From: Geminicoccaceae bacterium
GTDB lineage: Bacteria > Pseudomonadota > Alphaproteobacteria > Geminicoccales > Geminicoccaceae
Direction: 5' to 3'
Assembly: GCA_020638465.1 (NCBI GenBank)
Contig: JACKIM010000002.1
Span: 124,001-188,000, forward strand
DNA length: 64,000 nt
Shown here: positions 16,749-25,248 of the stretch, one piece after another
How positions within the stretch are numbered: position 1 is the first letter of the stretch
Layout: each line of letters starts with the position of its first letter
Made by a program: the position numbers and the translations under genes
The notes under the pieces: model-generated
Told to the model about the DNA's origin: nothing
The model's database searches: none
What the model saw: the letters and a program-made list of their open reading frames with translations, nothing else

Positions 16749-18596
16749 ATGAGCAATGCAGGTTCATCTCATGTGACGTTCCTTCGATCCCTGCATCCGT
16801 TCGATGCCCTGTCGACGGACCAGTTCGATGCCGTCTGTTCGTCGCTCGAAACGCTCCATGTCGAGGCCGATACGCCTCTCTACGGTCAGGACGAGCCGCT
16901 GCGCGGGTTGTTCATCATTGTCCATGGCGAGGTCGAGGTCCGGTATGCCGGCGGGGAGCGTCTGGCCGCTCTGGGAACTGGAGGCATGTTCGGCACCCGG
17001 GCACTGGTCCGCGGATCGACGACCACCAACAGCACGCGGTCGCTCGCGGACAGCACGCTGCTGGTCCTGCCCGCGGACAGGTTCGGGCAACTGATGCTCG
17101 AAAACGCGCGCTTCGCCGCCCATTTCGACCGTCCGGGTCGTGCCACGGCTGGCAAGTCCGGCCCGTCGATCGCTGACGGCGACCTTACGACGACGAGGCT
17201 GGCCGACATCATGACGCCCGATCCCGTGACCATTCCCGCGGGGTCCAGCGTCACCGATGCCGCACGTGTCATGCGCGACCGGGACATCTCGTGCGTGCTG
17301 GTCGTGGAAGATGGCAAGCTTGGCGGAATTCTTACTGCGGGAGATATCGCCAATCGGGTCGTTGCTGAGGGAATGGGAGGGGGCGAGCCGGTGGACCGGT
17401 TCATGACCCGCGATCCGTTCACATTGCCGAGCACGGCTCTCGGGTTCGATGCCTTCATCATCATGACCGAGCGGCGTTGCGGCCACCTGCCTGTGGTCGA
17501 TGATGGGCAGATCGTTGGCATTCTCACACGGACGAATATCATCCGTCGCCGTTCGATCTCCGCGGTCGCCATGATCGCGAAGATCGCCAAGCGCAAGACC
17601 CTGCCGGAAATCCGTGACGTGGTCGGTCAGATACCGCGATTGCTGACGCAACTGGCTTCGGCCGGCACGGAACCCCAGACGGTGGGCCGGCTGATCTCCG
17701 GCGTCGCCGATGCCACGACACGACGCCTCCTGCGCCTGGCGGAGGCGGATCTCGGGGCTCCGCCGGTTCCCTATCTCTGGGCCGCCTGCGGCAGTCAGGG
17801 GCGCATGGAGCAGACGGGCGTTTCCGATCAGGACAACTGCCTGATCATCGACGATGCCTTCGTTCCCGACCGCGACGGCGCCTACTTCACCGAGCTGGCC
17901 AAAAGGGTCTGCGATGGCCTGAATGCCTGTGGCTATGTCTATTGTCCCGGTGAAATGATGGCGATCACGCCGCGCTGGATGCAGAAGCTGTCGGTCTGGA
18001 AGGAGTACTTCGCGGGCTGGATCGACAAGCCCGATCCGATGGCGCAGATGCTTTCCAGTGTCATGTTCGACCTGCGTGCCATCCGTGGCGACGGTTCGCT
18101 GCTTGAGGAACTGCAGCGCGAGACCATGGCGAAGGCCCGTGCCAATACCATCTTCATGGCCCACCTGACTGCCAACTCGCTCAAGCATGCGCCACCGCTG
18201 GGATTGTTCGGCGGGCTCTCGGTGCCGCGCACCGGCGAGCACAAGGGGCTCATCGACCTGAAGCATTCCGGTGTGGTGCCGATCGTCGACCTCGGTCGGA
18301 TTTACGCACTCAAGGCCGGCATGCCCGTGGTCAACACGCGCATGCGCCTGGAGGCTGCTCGTGACGCCAGGGTGATCAGTGCGAGCGGTGCGGCAGACCT
18401 GATCGATGCCTTCGACCTGATCTGCGAGGTCCGTCTGCGTCATCAGGCCCGAAAGTCGCGGCTGGGACAGGCGATAGACAATTTCCTTGATCCGCATGAT
18501 CTGAGCGAACTGGAGCGGGGTCATCTGCGCGATGCGTTCGTGGTTGTGAAGACGATGCAGTCGGCGGTCGGGCAGGGGCAGCACATGATGGGCTGA
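16749..18596 (+). CDS. cNMP-binding/CBS/DUF294 putative nucleotidyltransferase
   Basis: This 615-residue soluble protein has a cyclic-nucleotide-binding-like domain (about 15-125, with FIIVHGEVEV), two CBS motifs (about 155-275, starting LADIMTPDPVTIPAG) and a DUF294 nucleotidyltransferase domain. The last carries a canonical GSQGRMEQTGVSDQDN active site starting near residue 348, and a DUF294 C-terminal domain follows. The GS...DxD motif matches GlnD-type transferases, so it may modify a protein partner in response to nucleotides; the target is unknown. Genes of this type occur beside acetate-type symporters and exonuclease-like genes. The ATG at 16749 starts just before the cNMP domain; an in-frame ATG at 16722 would add nine residues. 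Confidence 0.87.
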   Translation: MSNAGSSHVTFLRSLHPFDALSTDQFDAVCSSLETLHVEADTPLYGQDEPLRGLFIIVHGEVEVRYAGGERLAALGTGGMFGTRALVRGSTTTNSTRSLADSTLLVLPADRFGQLMLENARFAAHFDRPGRATAGKSGPSIADGDLTTTRLADIMTPDPVTIPAGSSVTDAARVMRDRDISCVLVVEDGKLGGILTAGDIANRVVAEGMGGGEPVDRFMTRDPFTLPSTALGFDAFIIMTERRCGHLPVVDDGQIVGILTRTNIIRRRSISAVAMIAKIAKRKTLPEIRDVVGQIPRLLTQLASAGTEPQTVGRLISGVADATTRRLLRLAEADLGAPPVPYLWAACGSQGRMEQTGVSDQDNCLIIDDAFVPDRDGAYFTELAKRVCDGLNACGYVYCPGEMMAITPRWMQKLSVWKEYFAGWIDKPDPMAQMLSSVMFDLRAIRGDGSLLEELQRETMAKARANTIFMAHLTANSLKHAPPLGLFGGLSVPRTGEHKGLIDLKHSGVVPIVDLGRIYALKAGMPVVNTRMRLEAARDARVISASGAADLIDAFDLICEVRLRHQARKSRLGQAIDNFLDPHDLSELERGHLRDAFVVVKTMQSAVGQGQHMMG

Positions 18597-18639
18597 AGCC
18601 GGCTTCCGACGCCGGGACGATTGGGGGGCGGAAACGACA

Positions 18640-19164
18640 ATGATCATGGAACTGGTGGCGACCTTCGCGTTGGGGCTCGGCGTGGCCGGTGTGGTCCTCG
18701 TGCTGCGATTTTTGAGCCGGGGCCGGTTGCCCGGATATCTTGTCCCGATTGCAGCCGGTCTCGGCATGATCACATTCACGATCTGGGGAGAATACAGCTG
18801 GTTCAGCCGGGTCGAGGCCGGTCTGCCCGATAATGTCGTTGTATTGGGGGAATTCTCCAATAGCGTACCATATCGTCCCTGGACATATGTCTTCCCGCAG
18901 ATCAACCGCTTTTCCGCCGTCGATCTCGGGTCGCGGAAACGGCATCCTGATCATCCCGACCTCAATATGGTCGATGTCTTCCTCGTTGCCCATCGCGAGC
19001 CGACGCGCACGCTCACCATGTTCGTCGATTGTGCGGGTCGGCGTAGTGCTGAAGTCGATGGTGCCCTGATGCTGGACGACAATGGGGCACCTGAGGATGC
19101 GAACTGGATCGGGCTGGATGGCAGCGATCCGCTCCTTGTTGCCGTCTGCCAGAAGTCGGGGTGA
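18640..19164 (+). CDS. Unrecognised small membrane protein in the symporter signalling cluster
   Basis: This is a 174-residue protein I cannot assign to a family. Two hydrophobic segments at about residues 4-24 and 32-50 would anchor it in the membrane, and the remaining 120 polar residues would form one domain. The ATG at 18640 is preceded by GGGGGGCGGAAACGACA, a good ribosome site. It lies 43 bp after the DUF294 gene and 3 bp before the exonuclease-like gene, so it is translated as part of the same unit. An accessory role to that membrane-anchored protein is plausible. Confidence 0.75.
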   Translation: MIMELVATFALGLGVAGVVLVLRFLSRGRLPGYLVPIAAGLGMITFTIWGEYSWFSRVEAGLPDNVVVLGEFSNSVPYRPWTYVFPQINRFSAVDLGSRKRHPDHPDLNMVDVFLVAHREPTRTLTMFVDCAGRRSAEVDGALMLDDNGAPEDANWIGLDGSDPLLVAVCQKSG

Positions 19165-19167
19165 GTC

Positions 19168-21186
19168 ATGGCAAACTGGAATCTCAGGCTTCGGATCTTC
19201 CTTTTCTTCGCGTTGATCGGGCTGGGCGGCTGCGCAATTCTCGCCTGGTCGCTTTATTTCGCCCATATGCGTGCATCAGATGGTGATATTCTCAATCAGT
19301 TGATCATCTCCGGAACCCTGGCAGGCTTCGGCCTTTGCGGCCTCACGCTCTGGGTATGGTTCAAGTTCGACGAGCATGTCGCACGGCCGATCATAGCGCT
19401 TACGCGCGAACTCCAGACCCGCGCCCACAGTCACAGCGATGCGCCGATCGATACCGCGGCGGGACGCTATCTTGGCGAATTGCTGCCGGCTGCCGTCGAT
19501 ATCGACCATGCGCTGCGTCGGGTGAAGCTGGAGTTCGACAAGGCTGTCGCCGACGCCACCGCCGTCGTCGAAGCGCAAAAGGAACGGCTCGAAGCGGTCC
19601 TGCGGGAGCTTGAGGAAGGTGTCCTCATCTGCAATGCCCGCCGCGAGATCCTGTTGTTCAATCGCCGCGCCGAGGAGCTGCTGGGCGATGCCGGCGAGGT
19701 GGGATTGGGGAGGAGGCTGGACGACCTCATCGACAACAGGCCGATCCAGCACGTGTTGTCGATGCAGGTCCGCGCGGGGTCGGGCGGTACCCTTCAGGCC
19801 ACGGACGAGGCGGACGGCAGTTTTGCCGTGCCGCTCATGTGCAGTACCTGCGACAGCAAGCACATCATGCTCGCCCGGATCGCCCCGCTGCATGGTGCGG
19901 AACAGGAGAACGGTTTCGTGCTGACCCTGCGCGAGGCCAGCGAGGACGTCGCTCACCTGCGCGAGCGTGACCGGCTCCTTGGCGACATTTTGCCGCGGAT
20001 ACCCGATGCCGGTGACGCGGCACTTCGTGAAAGCCTGCTGGTGTTGCGTCGCGAGGGGAGCCGGCTGGTGGGCCGTGGCTGGCCGGTCCATTCCGTGCGC
20101 CTTGAGGATCTGGCCGTTTCGCTTCACCGGCGCTTCCCCGAGCTTCATGTCCCGGCGGACGACGATCCCGCAACACCCGATCTTGCCGTCGACGGCGACA
20201 GTTTTGCCCTGAGCTCGCTGCTGGGTGCGCTCATCGAGCGCCGGGACGGCCGTGGTGCCGGGCTTCGCCTGGAATGGGCGATGCTGCAGGACCGGGTGTC
20301 GATACGCATGAGCGGGCTCGCGGACGTGGCCCATGGCCGTGTCGAGCCGGACTGGCTGCGGGCGCCGCTGGCGGATGCTCCCGACAAGGCGAGCGGTCAC
20401 GAGATCCTGTTGCGACACCACGCGGAACTGCAGGTGGAGGATGCGACGACCCTGCTTATCCTCTTTCCCCTCTCGCGGCTGGTGAAAGCCAGGCCCCTGC
20501 CCAGGCCGACAGCACGACCGGAATTCTACGATTTCGACCTGCTGGCCCAGTCCAGCGGTTCGAGTCTCGGTGACAGCCCGCTCAGGTCGCTGACCTACGT
20601 GGTGTTCGATACCGAGACAACGGGCCTCGAACCATCGGGCGGCGATCGCATCATCCAGATCGCCGGCATGCGCATCGTCAACGGGCGGATGCTGCGTGGT
20701 GAGTGCTTCGACCGCCTCGTCGACCCCGGGCGACCGGTCCCCCCCGCGTCGACGCGCTTCCACGGACTGACCGACGAAATGGTGGCGGGTCAGCCGCCGA
20801 TCGGGGAGATCCTGCCGCTGTTCCATCGCTTTGCCCGCGACGCCGTGCTGGTTGCGCACAATGCCGCCTTCGACATGCGGTTCCTGCAGGTTGCCGAGGA
20901 CAGTTGCGGCGTACGGTTCGACAATCCGGTGCTCGACACCGTGCTGCTGTCGGCCTTCCTGCACGATCATACCGGCAGGCATACCCTCGACGCGCTGGCC
21001 GAACGCTTCGGCATCGCCATCGACGAGGCCGTCCGCCATACCGCCATTGGCGATACCATGGCCACCGCACGGGTTTTCCTGCGCATGGTCGACGCCCTTG
21101 CCGGACGCGGCATCGTCACGCTCGACGATGCCCTGAAGGCCAGCGAACAGATGGTCGCATTGCGCCGCCAGCAAGCGAGATATTGA
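19168..21186 (+). CDS. Membrane-anchored sensor-like protein with C-terminal DEDDh 3'-5' exonuclease
   Basis: This is a 672-residue protein. Two membrane helices (about 9-32 and 45-68) are followed by a HAMP-like linker and coiled coil (to about 150), then a PAS-like domain (about 150-260, VLICNARREILLFNRRAEELLG). A stretch (about 275-460) resembles a degenerate histidine-kinase module, without an obvious phospho-acceptor His box. The end is a DnaQ-type exonuclease with all five DEDDh residues: Asp481, Glu483, Asp569, His624 and Asp629. It probably removes nucleotides from the 3' end of DNA or RNA at the membrane; substrate unknown. It is last in the symporter/DUF294 cluster and converges with the GGDEF gene. 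Confidence 0.85.
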   Translation: MANWNLRLRIFLFFALIGLGGCAILAWSLYFAHMRASDGDILNQLIISGTLAGFGLCGLTLWVWFKFDEHVARPIIALTRELQTRAHSHSDAPIDTAAGRYLGELLPAAVDIDHALRRVKLEFDKAVADATAVVEAQKERLEAVLRELEEGVLICNARREILLFNRRAEELLGDAGEVGLGRRLDDLIDNRPIQHVLSMQVRAGSGGTLQATDEADGSFAVPLMCSTCDSKHIMLARIAPLHGAEQENGFVLTLREASEDVAHLRERDRLLGDILPRIPDAGDAALRESLLVLRREGSRLVGRGWPVHSVRLEDLAVSLHRRFPELHVPADDDPATPDLAVDGDSFALSSLLGALIERRDGRGAGLRLEWAMLQDRVSIRMSGLADVAHGRVEPDWLRAPLADAPDKASGHEILLRHHAELQVEDATTLLILFPLSRLVKARPLPRPTARPEFYDFDLLAQSSGSSLGDSPLRSLTYVVFDTETTGLEPSGGDRIIQIAGMRIVNGRMLRGECFDRLVDPGRPVPPASTRFHGLTDEMVAGQPPIGEILPLFHRFARDAVLVAHNAAFDMRFLQVAEDSCGVRFDNPVLDTVLLSAFLHDHTGRHTLDALAERFGIAIDEAVRHTAIGDTMATARVFLRMVDALAGRGIVTLDDALKASEQMVALRRQQARY

Positions 21187-21194
21187 GTCCCCGT

Positions 21195-22235
21195 TCAGGC
21201 CATTTCGGCAGCCAGTGCCTCCTCGGTCATCACGCGGTTGCGCCCCGCATGCTTGGCCTCGTAGAGTGCGCGGTCGGCGCGACCGATCAAATCGTCGACC
21301 GAATCCCCCGCGCGCAGCGATGAAATGCCGAATGACGCGGTGACGGTGCCCAGCGCCTTCTCGCTGGATTTCAGCTTCACCTGGCTCGTCGCCAGCACCT
21401 TGCGGATCATTTCCGCCAGCACGGCGGCACCCGGGCAGGGCGTCTGCGGCAGGATCACGGCGAATTCCTCGCCCCCGTAGCGCGCGGGCAGGTCACGCCC
21501 CTTGACCATTTCGCGCAACCGTGTCGCCACCAGCCTGATGACCACGTCGCCGACCTGATGGCCATGCCTGTCGTTGAAGGACTTGAAGTGGTCGATGTCG
21601 AGGAGCACGAGCGACAGCGGCTGCCGTTCCATGTGCGCCTGCTCGACCGCCTCCGCCAACCGTTCGTCGAACAACCCGCGATTGCCGATTCCGGTGAGCG
21701 GATCGGTGCGGCTTGCCATGTGCGCCTCGTCGAGGGCCTGTCGCAGCTTGCCGATTTCCGCCTCGCGGCCCCTCAGTTCGGCACGCAGCTGTTCTGTGTG
21801 TTCCTGCATCTCCAGGGTGGCGCCGTGCAACTCCTGCGTCAGGCCAAGGACATCGTCGCGACTGTCGATGTTCGTCAACACGGCGACCGCCCGGCTCAGG
21901 GTCTCGCCATAATTGCCGGTCGACTGTTGCACGATGCCGACATCGCCCAGGATGGCATTGACCAGCAGGCCCGCCTGTCGCGAATGCTCCAGCAGCTCCT
22001 GTCCGTTGCGGGCAATGAAGTCCTCGTACAATCGGTCCATCAGGGCCTGGTCGAATGTCCGCTGCTCGGCGCGAAGTTCGCGGATCCGCTTCAGGAGATG
22101 GGGATTGCGCCCGGCGATATAGGCCAGCCAGACGGCGTAGTTCTCTGCCGTCGGCGCAAGTTCGAGCCGGCGCAATCCCTCCAGCGTCTTATCGGCGAGC
22201 CCGAACAGGTGCCGGACATATTCCTTGTCTGCCAT
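21195..22235 (-). CDS. GGDEF-domain diguanylate cyclase
   Basis: This is a 346-residue protein with a helical N-terminal half (about 1-170, containing coiled-coil segments) and a C-terminal GGDEF domain (about 175-340). The active site reads GGEEF at 254-258, after RTDPLTGIGNRGLFDERL and LLDIDHFKSFNDRHGH, so it should make cyclic di-GMP. The upstream inhibitory RxxD position reads KGRD, so product inhibition may be weak. No membrane helix; the N-terminal half resembles other soluble alphaproteobacterial diguanylate cyclases. ATG 22235 follows GAAGGAAG; a further 32 upstream codons are open but less likely. Confidence 0.9.
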   Translation of the reverse strand: MADKEYVRHLFGLADKTLEGLRRLELAPTAENYAVWLAYIAGRNPHLLKRIRELRAEQRTFDQALMDRLYEDFIARNGQELLEHSRQAGLLVNAILGDVGIVQQSTGNYGETLSRAVAVLTNIDSRDDVLGLTQELHGATLEMQEHTEQLRAELRGREAEIGKLRQALDEAHMASRTDPLTGIGNRGLFDERLAEAVEQAHMERQPLSLVLLDIDHFKSFNDRHGHQVGDVVIRLVATRLREMVKGRDLPARYGGEEFAVILPQTPCPGAAVLAEMIRKVLATSQVKLKSSEKALGTVTASFGISSLRAGDSVDDLIGRADRALYEAKHAGRNRVMTEEALAAEMA

Positions 22236-22464
22236 CAAGAGCTTCCTTCGGCGCAAAGGGTGTTCGGGTTCCGTTCCACAAGCATGGGAGGATGGAGCCC
22301 GTGGGAGCGCTTCCTCGTTTCCCGGATCCATTTGGACGGTCCATGACAGTGAAAGGGAAAATTCCTAAATTCAGGTAAACTTGTATCGATTCATGGTGCG
22401 ATGGAAGGAAGGGGAAGATTCAAATACCATAATTTTCACTGTAGAATCAACTCGTGCGAAGGCG

Positions 22465-23244
22465 TCAGGGGATGCCGGAGAGCGATTTTCCGAATACCGG
22501 ATGGGGTTTGCAGATTGGCAGCGGCCGCCTCGCTGGTACCACAGGCGGCGGCGGCAGGTCGGGGAAATCGCCGGGCGGGAGCGCACGGATCAGGCGCAAC
22601 TCGTCCGGCGCGAAGATGGCAAACGCTCCCGACTGCGGGGTCGTCATCATCGCGTCGAGGATATGCTCGTGGAGACTTTTCAACAGGCGGGACCGTCCCC
22701 TTGCGCGGAGCCTTTCCTCCTCGCCACGGGATTTCCTCGCCCTTGCGGGTTTCGCCGCCCCGGGAGTGTCCTCCGTGAGCGACCATGGCACCGGGCAGAC
22801 ATCCGGCACGTCGATCCCTCTGGCCACCGACTTCAGCAGCGAGGTGATGACATTCCCCATTCCCCTGCGTTCGGCACGATCCAGCCATGCCCTTTCGGCA
22901 CCATCCGCCGATGCGACGGATTGCGCCAGGGAGTTGTCCTGCAACTGGCGGAACCAGTCGCGGGAGTGGAACAGCAGCAGGCGGTGGAGGATCGCCCGGA
23001 GGCCATGACCGCCATGTGGGGACAGTCCCGCCCGCATCGCCGACAGGACACCCGCCACATGCGGCAGATGTTCCAACCCGTCAACCTCCGCCACATCGAG
23101 CCGGACCGTCGGCCCCGCCAGCACCCCGCGCCGCCCGGTCGCCACCAGCCAGCACACCTTCAGGAAACGAGGCGCGCCCCAGCGAAAGACCCGGCCGGCG
23201 AGTTTGCGCGGCAATATGGGGGGTGTGGGAGAGGTGGGAGCCAT
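22465..23244 (-). CDS. Unrecognised protein downstream of the protease-inhibitor cassette
   Basis: This 259-residue, Arg- and Pro-rich open frame has no family I recognise. It has a basic N-terminal third, a helical middle (HRLLLFHSRDWFRQLQDNS), a charged linker around RKSRGEEERLRARGRSRLL and a proline-rich tail. No signal peptide. The ATG at 23244 lacks a good ribosome site, so the start is uncertain. It is on the same strand as the chagasin-like gene, 95 bp downstream of it, and may be the last gene of that cassette. The opposite-strand frame over the same region looks like a shadow. Confidence 0.5.
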   Translation of the reverse strand: MAPTSPTPPILPRKLAGRVFRWGAPRFLKVCWLVATGRRGVLAGPTVRLDVAEVDGLEHLPHVAGVLSAMRAGLSPHGGHGLRAILHRLLLFHSRDWFRQLQDNSLAQSVASADGAERAWLDRAERRGMGNVITSLLKSVARGIDVPDVCPVPWSLTEDTPGAAKPARARKSRGEEERLRARGRSRLLKSLHEHILDAMMTTPQSGAFAIFAPDELRLIRALPPGDFPDLPPPPVVPARRPLPICKPHPVFGKSLSGIP

Positions 23245-23339
23245 GCCGCAGGTTATGATGGAAAGGTAGCATGAAAGTCAAGGAATATTTTCATATACTG
23301 ATCTGCAAGCACGCTGCCGAGAAACCCGGTCTTTCTGTT

Positions 23340-23669
23340 TCAGTGAATTTCCAGTTCGAGCAGAAATGTGGATTCCGGTGGAGTGTCGGGCTCCCACGCC
23401 TGGCGCCTTTCCAGATGCAGGACCAGCAGACCCGTACCGACGGCCCGCATGGAGATATGGCGCGTACCGCTCCCGCCGATCCCGTTGCCACCGGCGACAT
23501 GCATGTTCTCGACGATATCCAGCCCGGGCAGGTCGGGCACGCTCCAGCGAAAGCCCGTGGTCGGGTTTTCGGGCAAATCCAGGGTGATCCTGTCACCGAC
23601 GTGGACAGTGACCTTGCGGCCACTGTCCGAGAACGTCAAAGCGATGGTTTCCAAGGTGTCACCAGACAT
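23340..23669 (-). CDS. Chagasin-type (I42) cysteine protease inhibitor
   Basis: This 109-residue all-beta protein matches the chagasin/ICP family. The three inhibitory loops are visible: NPTTGFRW at residues 35-42 (canonical NPTTGYxW), a Gly-rich loop GNGIGGSG at 61-68, and a variant of the RPW loop at RRQAWEP (88-94). Family members block papain-type (C1) peptidases by inserting these loops into the active site. The gene overlaps the end of the upstream orphan-domain gene by 11 bp and is downstream of a C1 peptidase gene, so its natural target is very probably that peptidase. No signal peptide, so it should act in the cytoplasm. Confidence 0.88.
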   Translation of the reverse strand: MSGDTLETIALTFSDSGRKVTVHVGDRITLDLPENPTTGFRWSVPDLPGLDIVENMHVAGGNGIGGSGTRHISMRAVGTGLLVLHLERRQAWEPDTPPESTFLLELEIH

Positions 23670-24087
23670 AAATCTCGTGAATCATCTTGTCGTTTTCGAC
23701 ACGGATGTTGCATGCCGAATCGGTCTGTTCCGCATGGCTGGCCAGCATGGTCAATGCGAGAAACGCACTGTCGTTCGCATTGGAGAGCTTCGTCCAGCCC
23801 ATGCCGGCTATCGAGGCGAAGGCATTCCTCGGCGAGGAATTGGCCCAAAGTGCCGTGACCTTCTTGCCGTTATGCCAGGCGGCGATACCTTCGCTCTTCA
23901 TGGCGACGGTTTCTGTAGGCGGCACCATCATCGGGTGAGCCTCTCTTTCCAGCAGGGTTTCCGACGTGCCCGCATTGGCATCGAAGACCGGTGCACCCGG
24001 ACCCGCATCGCCGGAAAACGAGGAGCCGGCTCCGGCAGTCGCGACCGGTGCCGTCGTGGCGGGGGCATTCATGGATTGCTTGGCCAT
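23659..24087 (-). CDS. Small protein repeating the C1 peptidase's C-terminal domain
   Basis: This 142-residue protein has a low-complexity Ala/Thr/Gly/Pro-rich N-terminus (about 1-60) and a C-terminal domain (about 68-142) clearly related to residues 299-371 of the adjacent peptidase. Shared landmarks in order: AW-x-N, LW-x-NSS-x-RNA, G-x-GW-x-KL, and a terminal EIYV. I do not know this domain; it may be a binding or assembly module. The gene lies 45 bp after the peptidase and overlaps the chagasin-like gene by 11 bp. It has no catalytic residues of its own and no signal peptide. Confidence 0.85.
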   Translation of the reverse strand: MAKQSMNAPATTAPVATAGAGSSFSGDAGPGAPVFDANAGTSETLLEREAHPMMVPPTETVAMKSEGIAAWHNGKKVTALWANSSPRNAFASIAGMGWTKLSNANDSAFLALTMLASHAEQTDSACNIRVENDKMIHEIYVW

Positions 24088-24132
24088 TGGAATATCCTTT
24101 CGATGAATTGTCGGGTGAATGAGACTGCAATC

Positions 24133-25248
24133 TCAGATCACGTAAATTTCCTTGATCTTGTTGCCTTCGACCAGCGCATTGACCTTGCGCTGGGCGGATT
24201 TGGCCACGACGAGTTCGGCCAAAAAGGCATGCTGGACGGCATCGCTCGTCGTCGGAAGCTTGTGCCAGCCGATACCGCTGAAATGGGCCCACGCGTTCCG
24301 GGAAGAGGAATTCGACCACAGGCCGTTTATCCTGACGTCGTTCCGCCAGGCGGTCAATGAAACGGAGTTGACGCCGTAGGGTCCCGCCCAGCTGTCGATC
24401 TGGCACTCGCCATAGGCGATACGGAAAAATCCACCTTCGCCCCAGTTCGTTCCCCAGCTGTTCTTGCAGATCCAGCAACCCCTGGCATCATCGTAGCCGC
24501 AGATCTCGACGCAATGCCCACCGGCACTGCCACCGGAAACGTGACGATAGACACCTGAGCGGTAGCTGAAGAAATCATCATACACGATGAAGCAACCGGT
24601 GACCGACCCCTTGGTGGCAATCCATTCCTTGATTGCGGCACGACCCGTCAACTTGCTCTTGTCCGAAACCTTGGCGGAATTGTTCTGCCAGCCGTCCGGC
24701 ACGGCGCAGGCCTGTTGCGATCCGGTGTAGGGATATACGGATTCCAGCGTTACGCCCTTTTCCCTGGCCTTGTCGAACGCCTGGTCGGGGAACCAGCCAT
24801 TCGCGCAGGTGCGTCCCTCCTCGCCGCCGTGGCAGTAGAAGAGGTGCGCTTCGGAGAGGTCCAGATCGGCATCGGCGTTGCCGGATTGCCGTCGATAGGT
24901 CGTCTCCATGACGGCACAGGCACCATGGGCGACGCAGGAGCCGCATCCACCCTGGTTCTTCACCGGGGTCGTGAAGTTCTTTCCGCCAACGTCGCGATGG
25001 TCGAAGGCTGCCGGAATGCCGGCCGTTCTCTCCGAGGCGATGATATCGGCGGTGACCTTCGCTGCCGCCAGGTCGAGCCTGACGGCGTCTTCCAGGGCCA
25101 CTTCGCCCGGAGGGGGAGTGAAACCCAGACGCCGGCGGCGCTGGTCTTCGGTCATCTGGGCGAGAGACGTACCCTCATCCATTTCCCAGGGCGACCCGGC
25201 ATCCTTGAGATCGGATGCAATTTGCTTGATATCCAGCTTATCAGCCAT
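24133..25248 (-). CDS. Papain-family (C1) cysteine peptidase with a C-terminal accessory domain
   Basis: This is a 371-residue C1 peptidase. The active site is complete: Gln99 and Cys105 in VKNQGGCGSCVAHGA, His245 in GGHCVEICGYDD and Asn263 in CKNSWGTNWGEGGF. The first 78 residues resemble a short pro-region (with DQRRRRLGFTPPPGE); the peptidase domain spans about 79-295, and a separate 72-residue domain (299-371) ends in EIYVI. There is no N-terminal signal peptide, so either it works inside the cell or leaves by an unusual route. The ATG at 25248 follows AAGG; a TTG six bases earlier is possible. It is first in the cassette with the orphan domain and inhibitor genes. Confidence 0.92.
   Translation of the reverse strand: MADKLDIKQIASDLKDAGSPWEMDEGTSLAQMTEDQRRRRLGFTPPPGEVALEDAVRLDLAAAKVTADIIASERTAGIPAAFDHRDVGGKNFTTPVKNQGGCGSCVAHGACAVMETTYRRQSGNADADLDLSEAHLFYCHGGEEGRTCANGWFPDQAFDKAREKGVTLESVYPYTGSQQACAVPDGWQNNSAKVSDKSKLTGRAAIKEWIATKGSVTGCFIVYDDFFSYRSGVYRHVSGGSAGGHCVEICGYDDARGCWICKNSWGTNWGEGGFFRIAYGECQIDSWAGPYGVNSVSLTAWRNDVRINGLWSNSSSRNAWAHFSGIGWHKLPTTSDAVQHAFLAELVVAKSAQRKVNALVEGNKIKEIYVI

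Noticed and set aside
16764..18905. A 713-codon minus-strand frame over the DUF294 gene
   Set aside because: No domain is visible and it is antisense to a gene with clear CBS and nucleotidyltransferase motifs.
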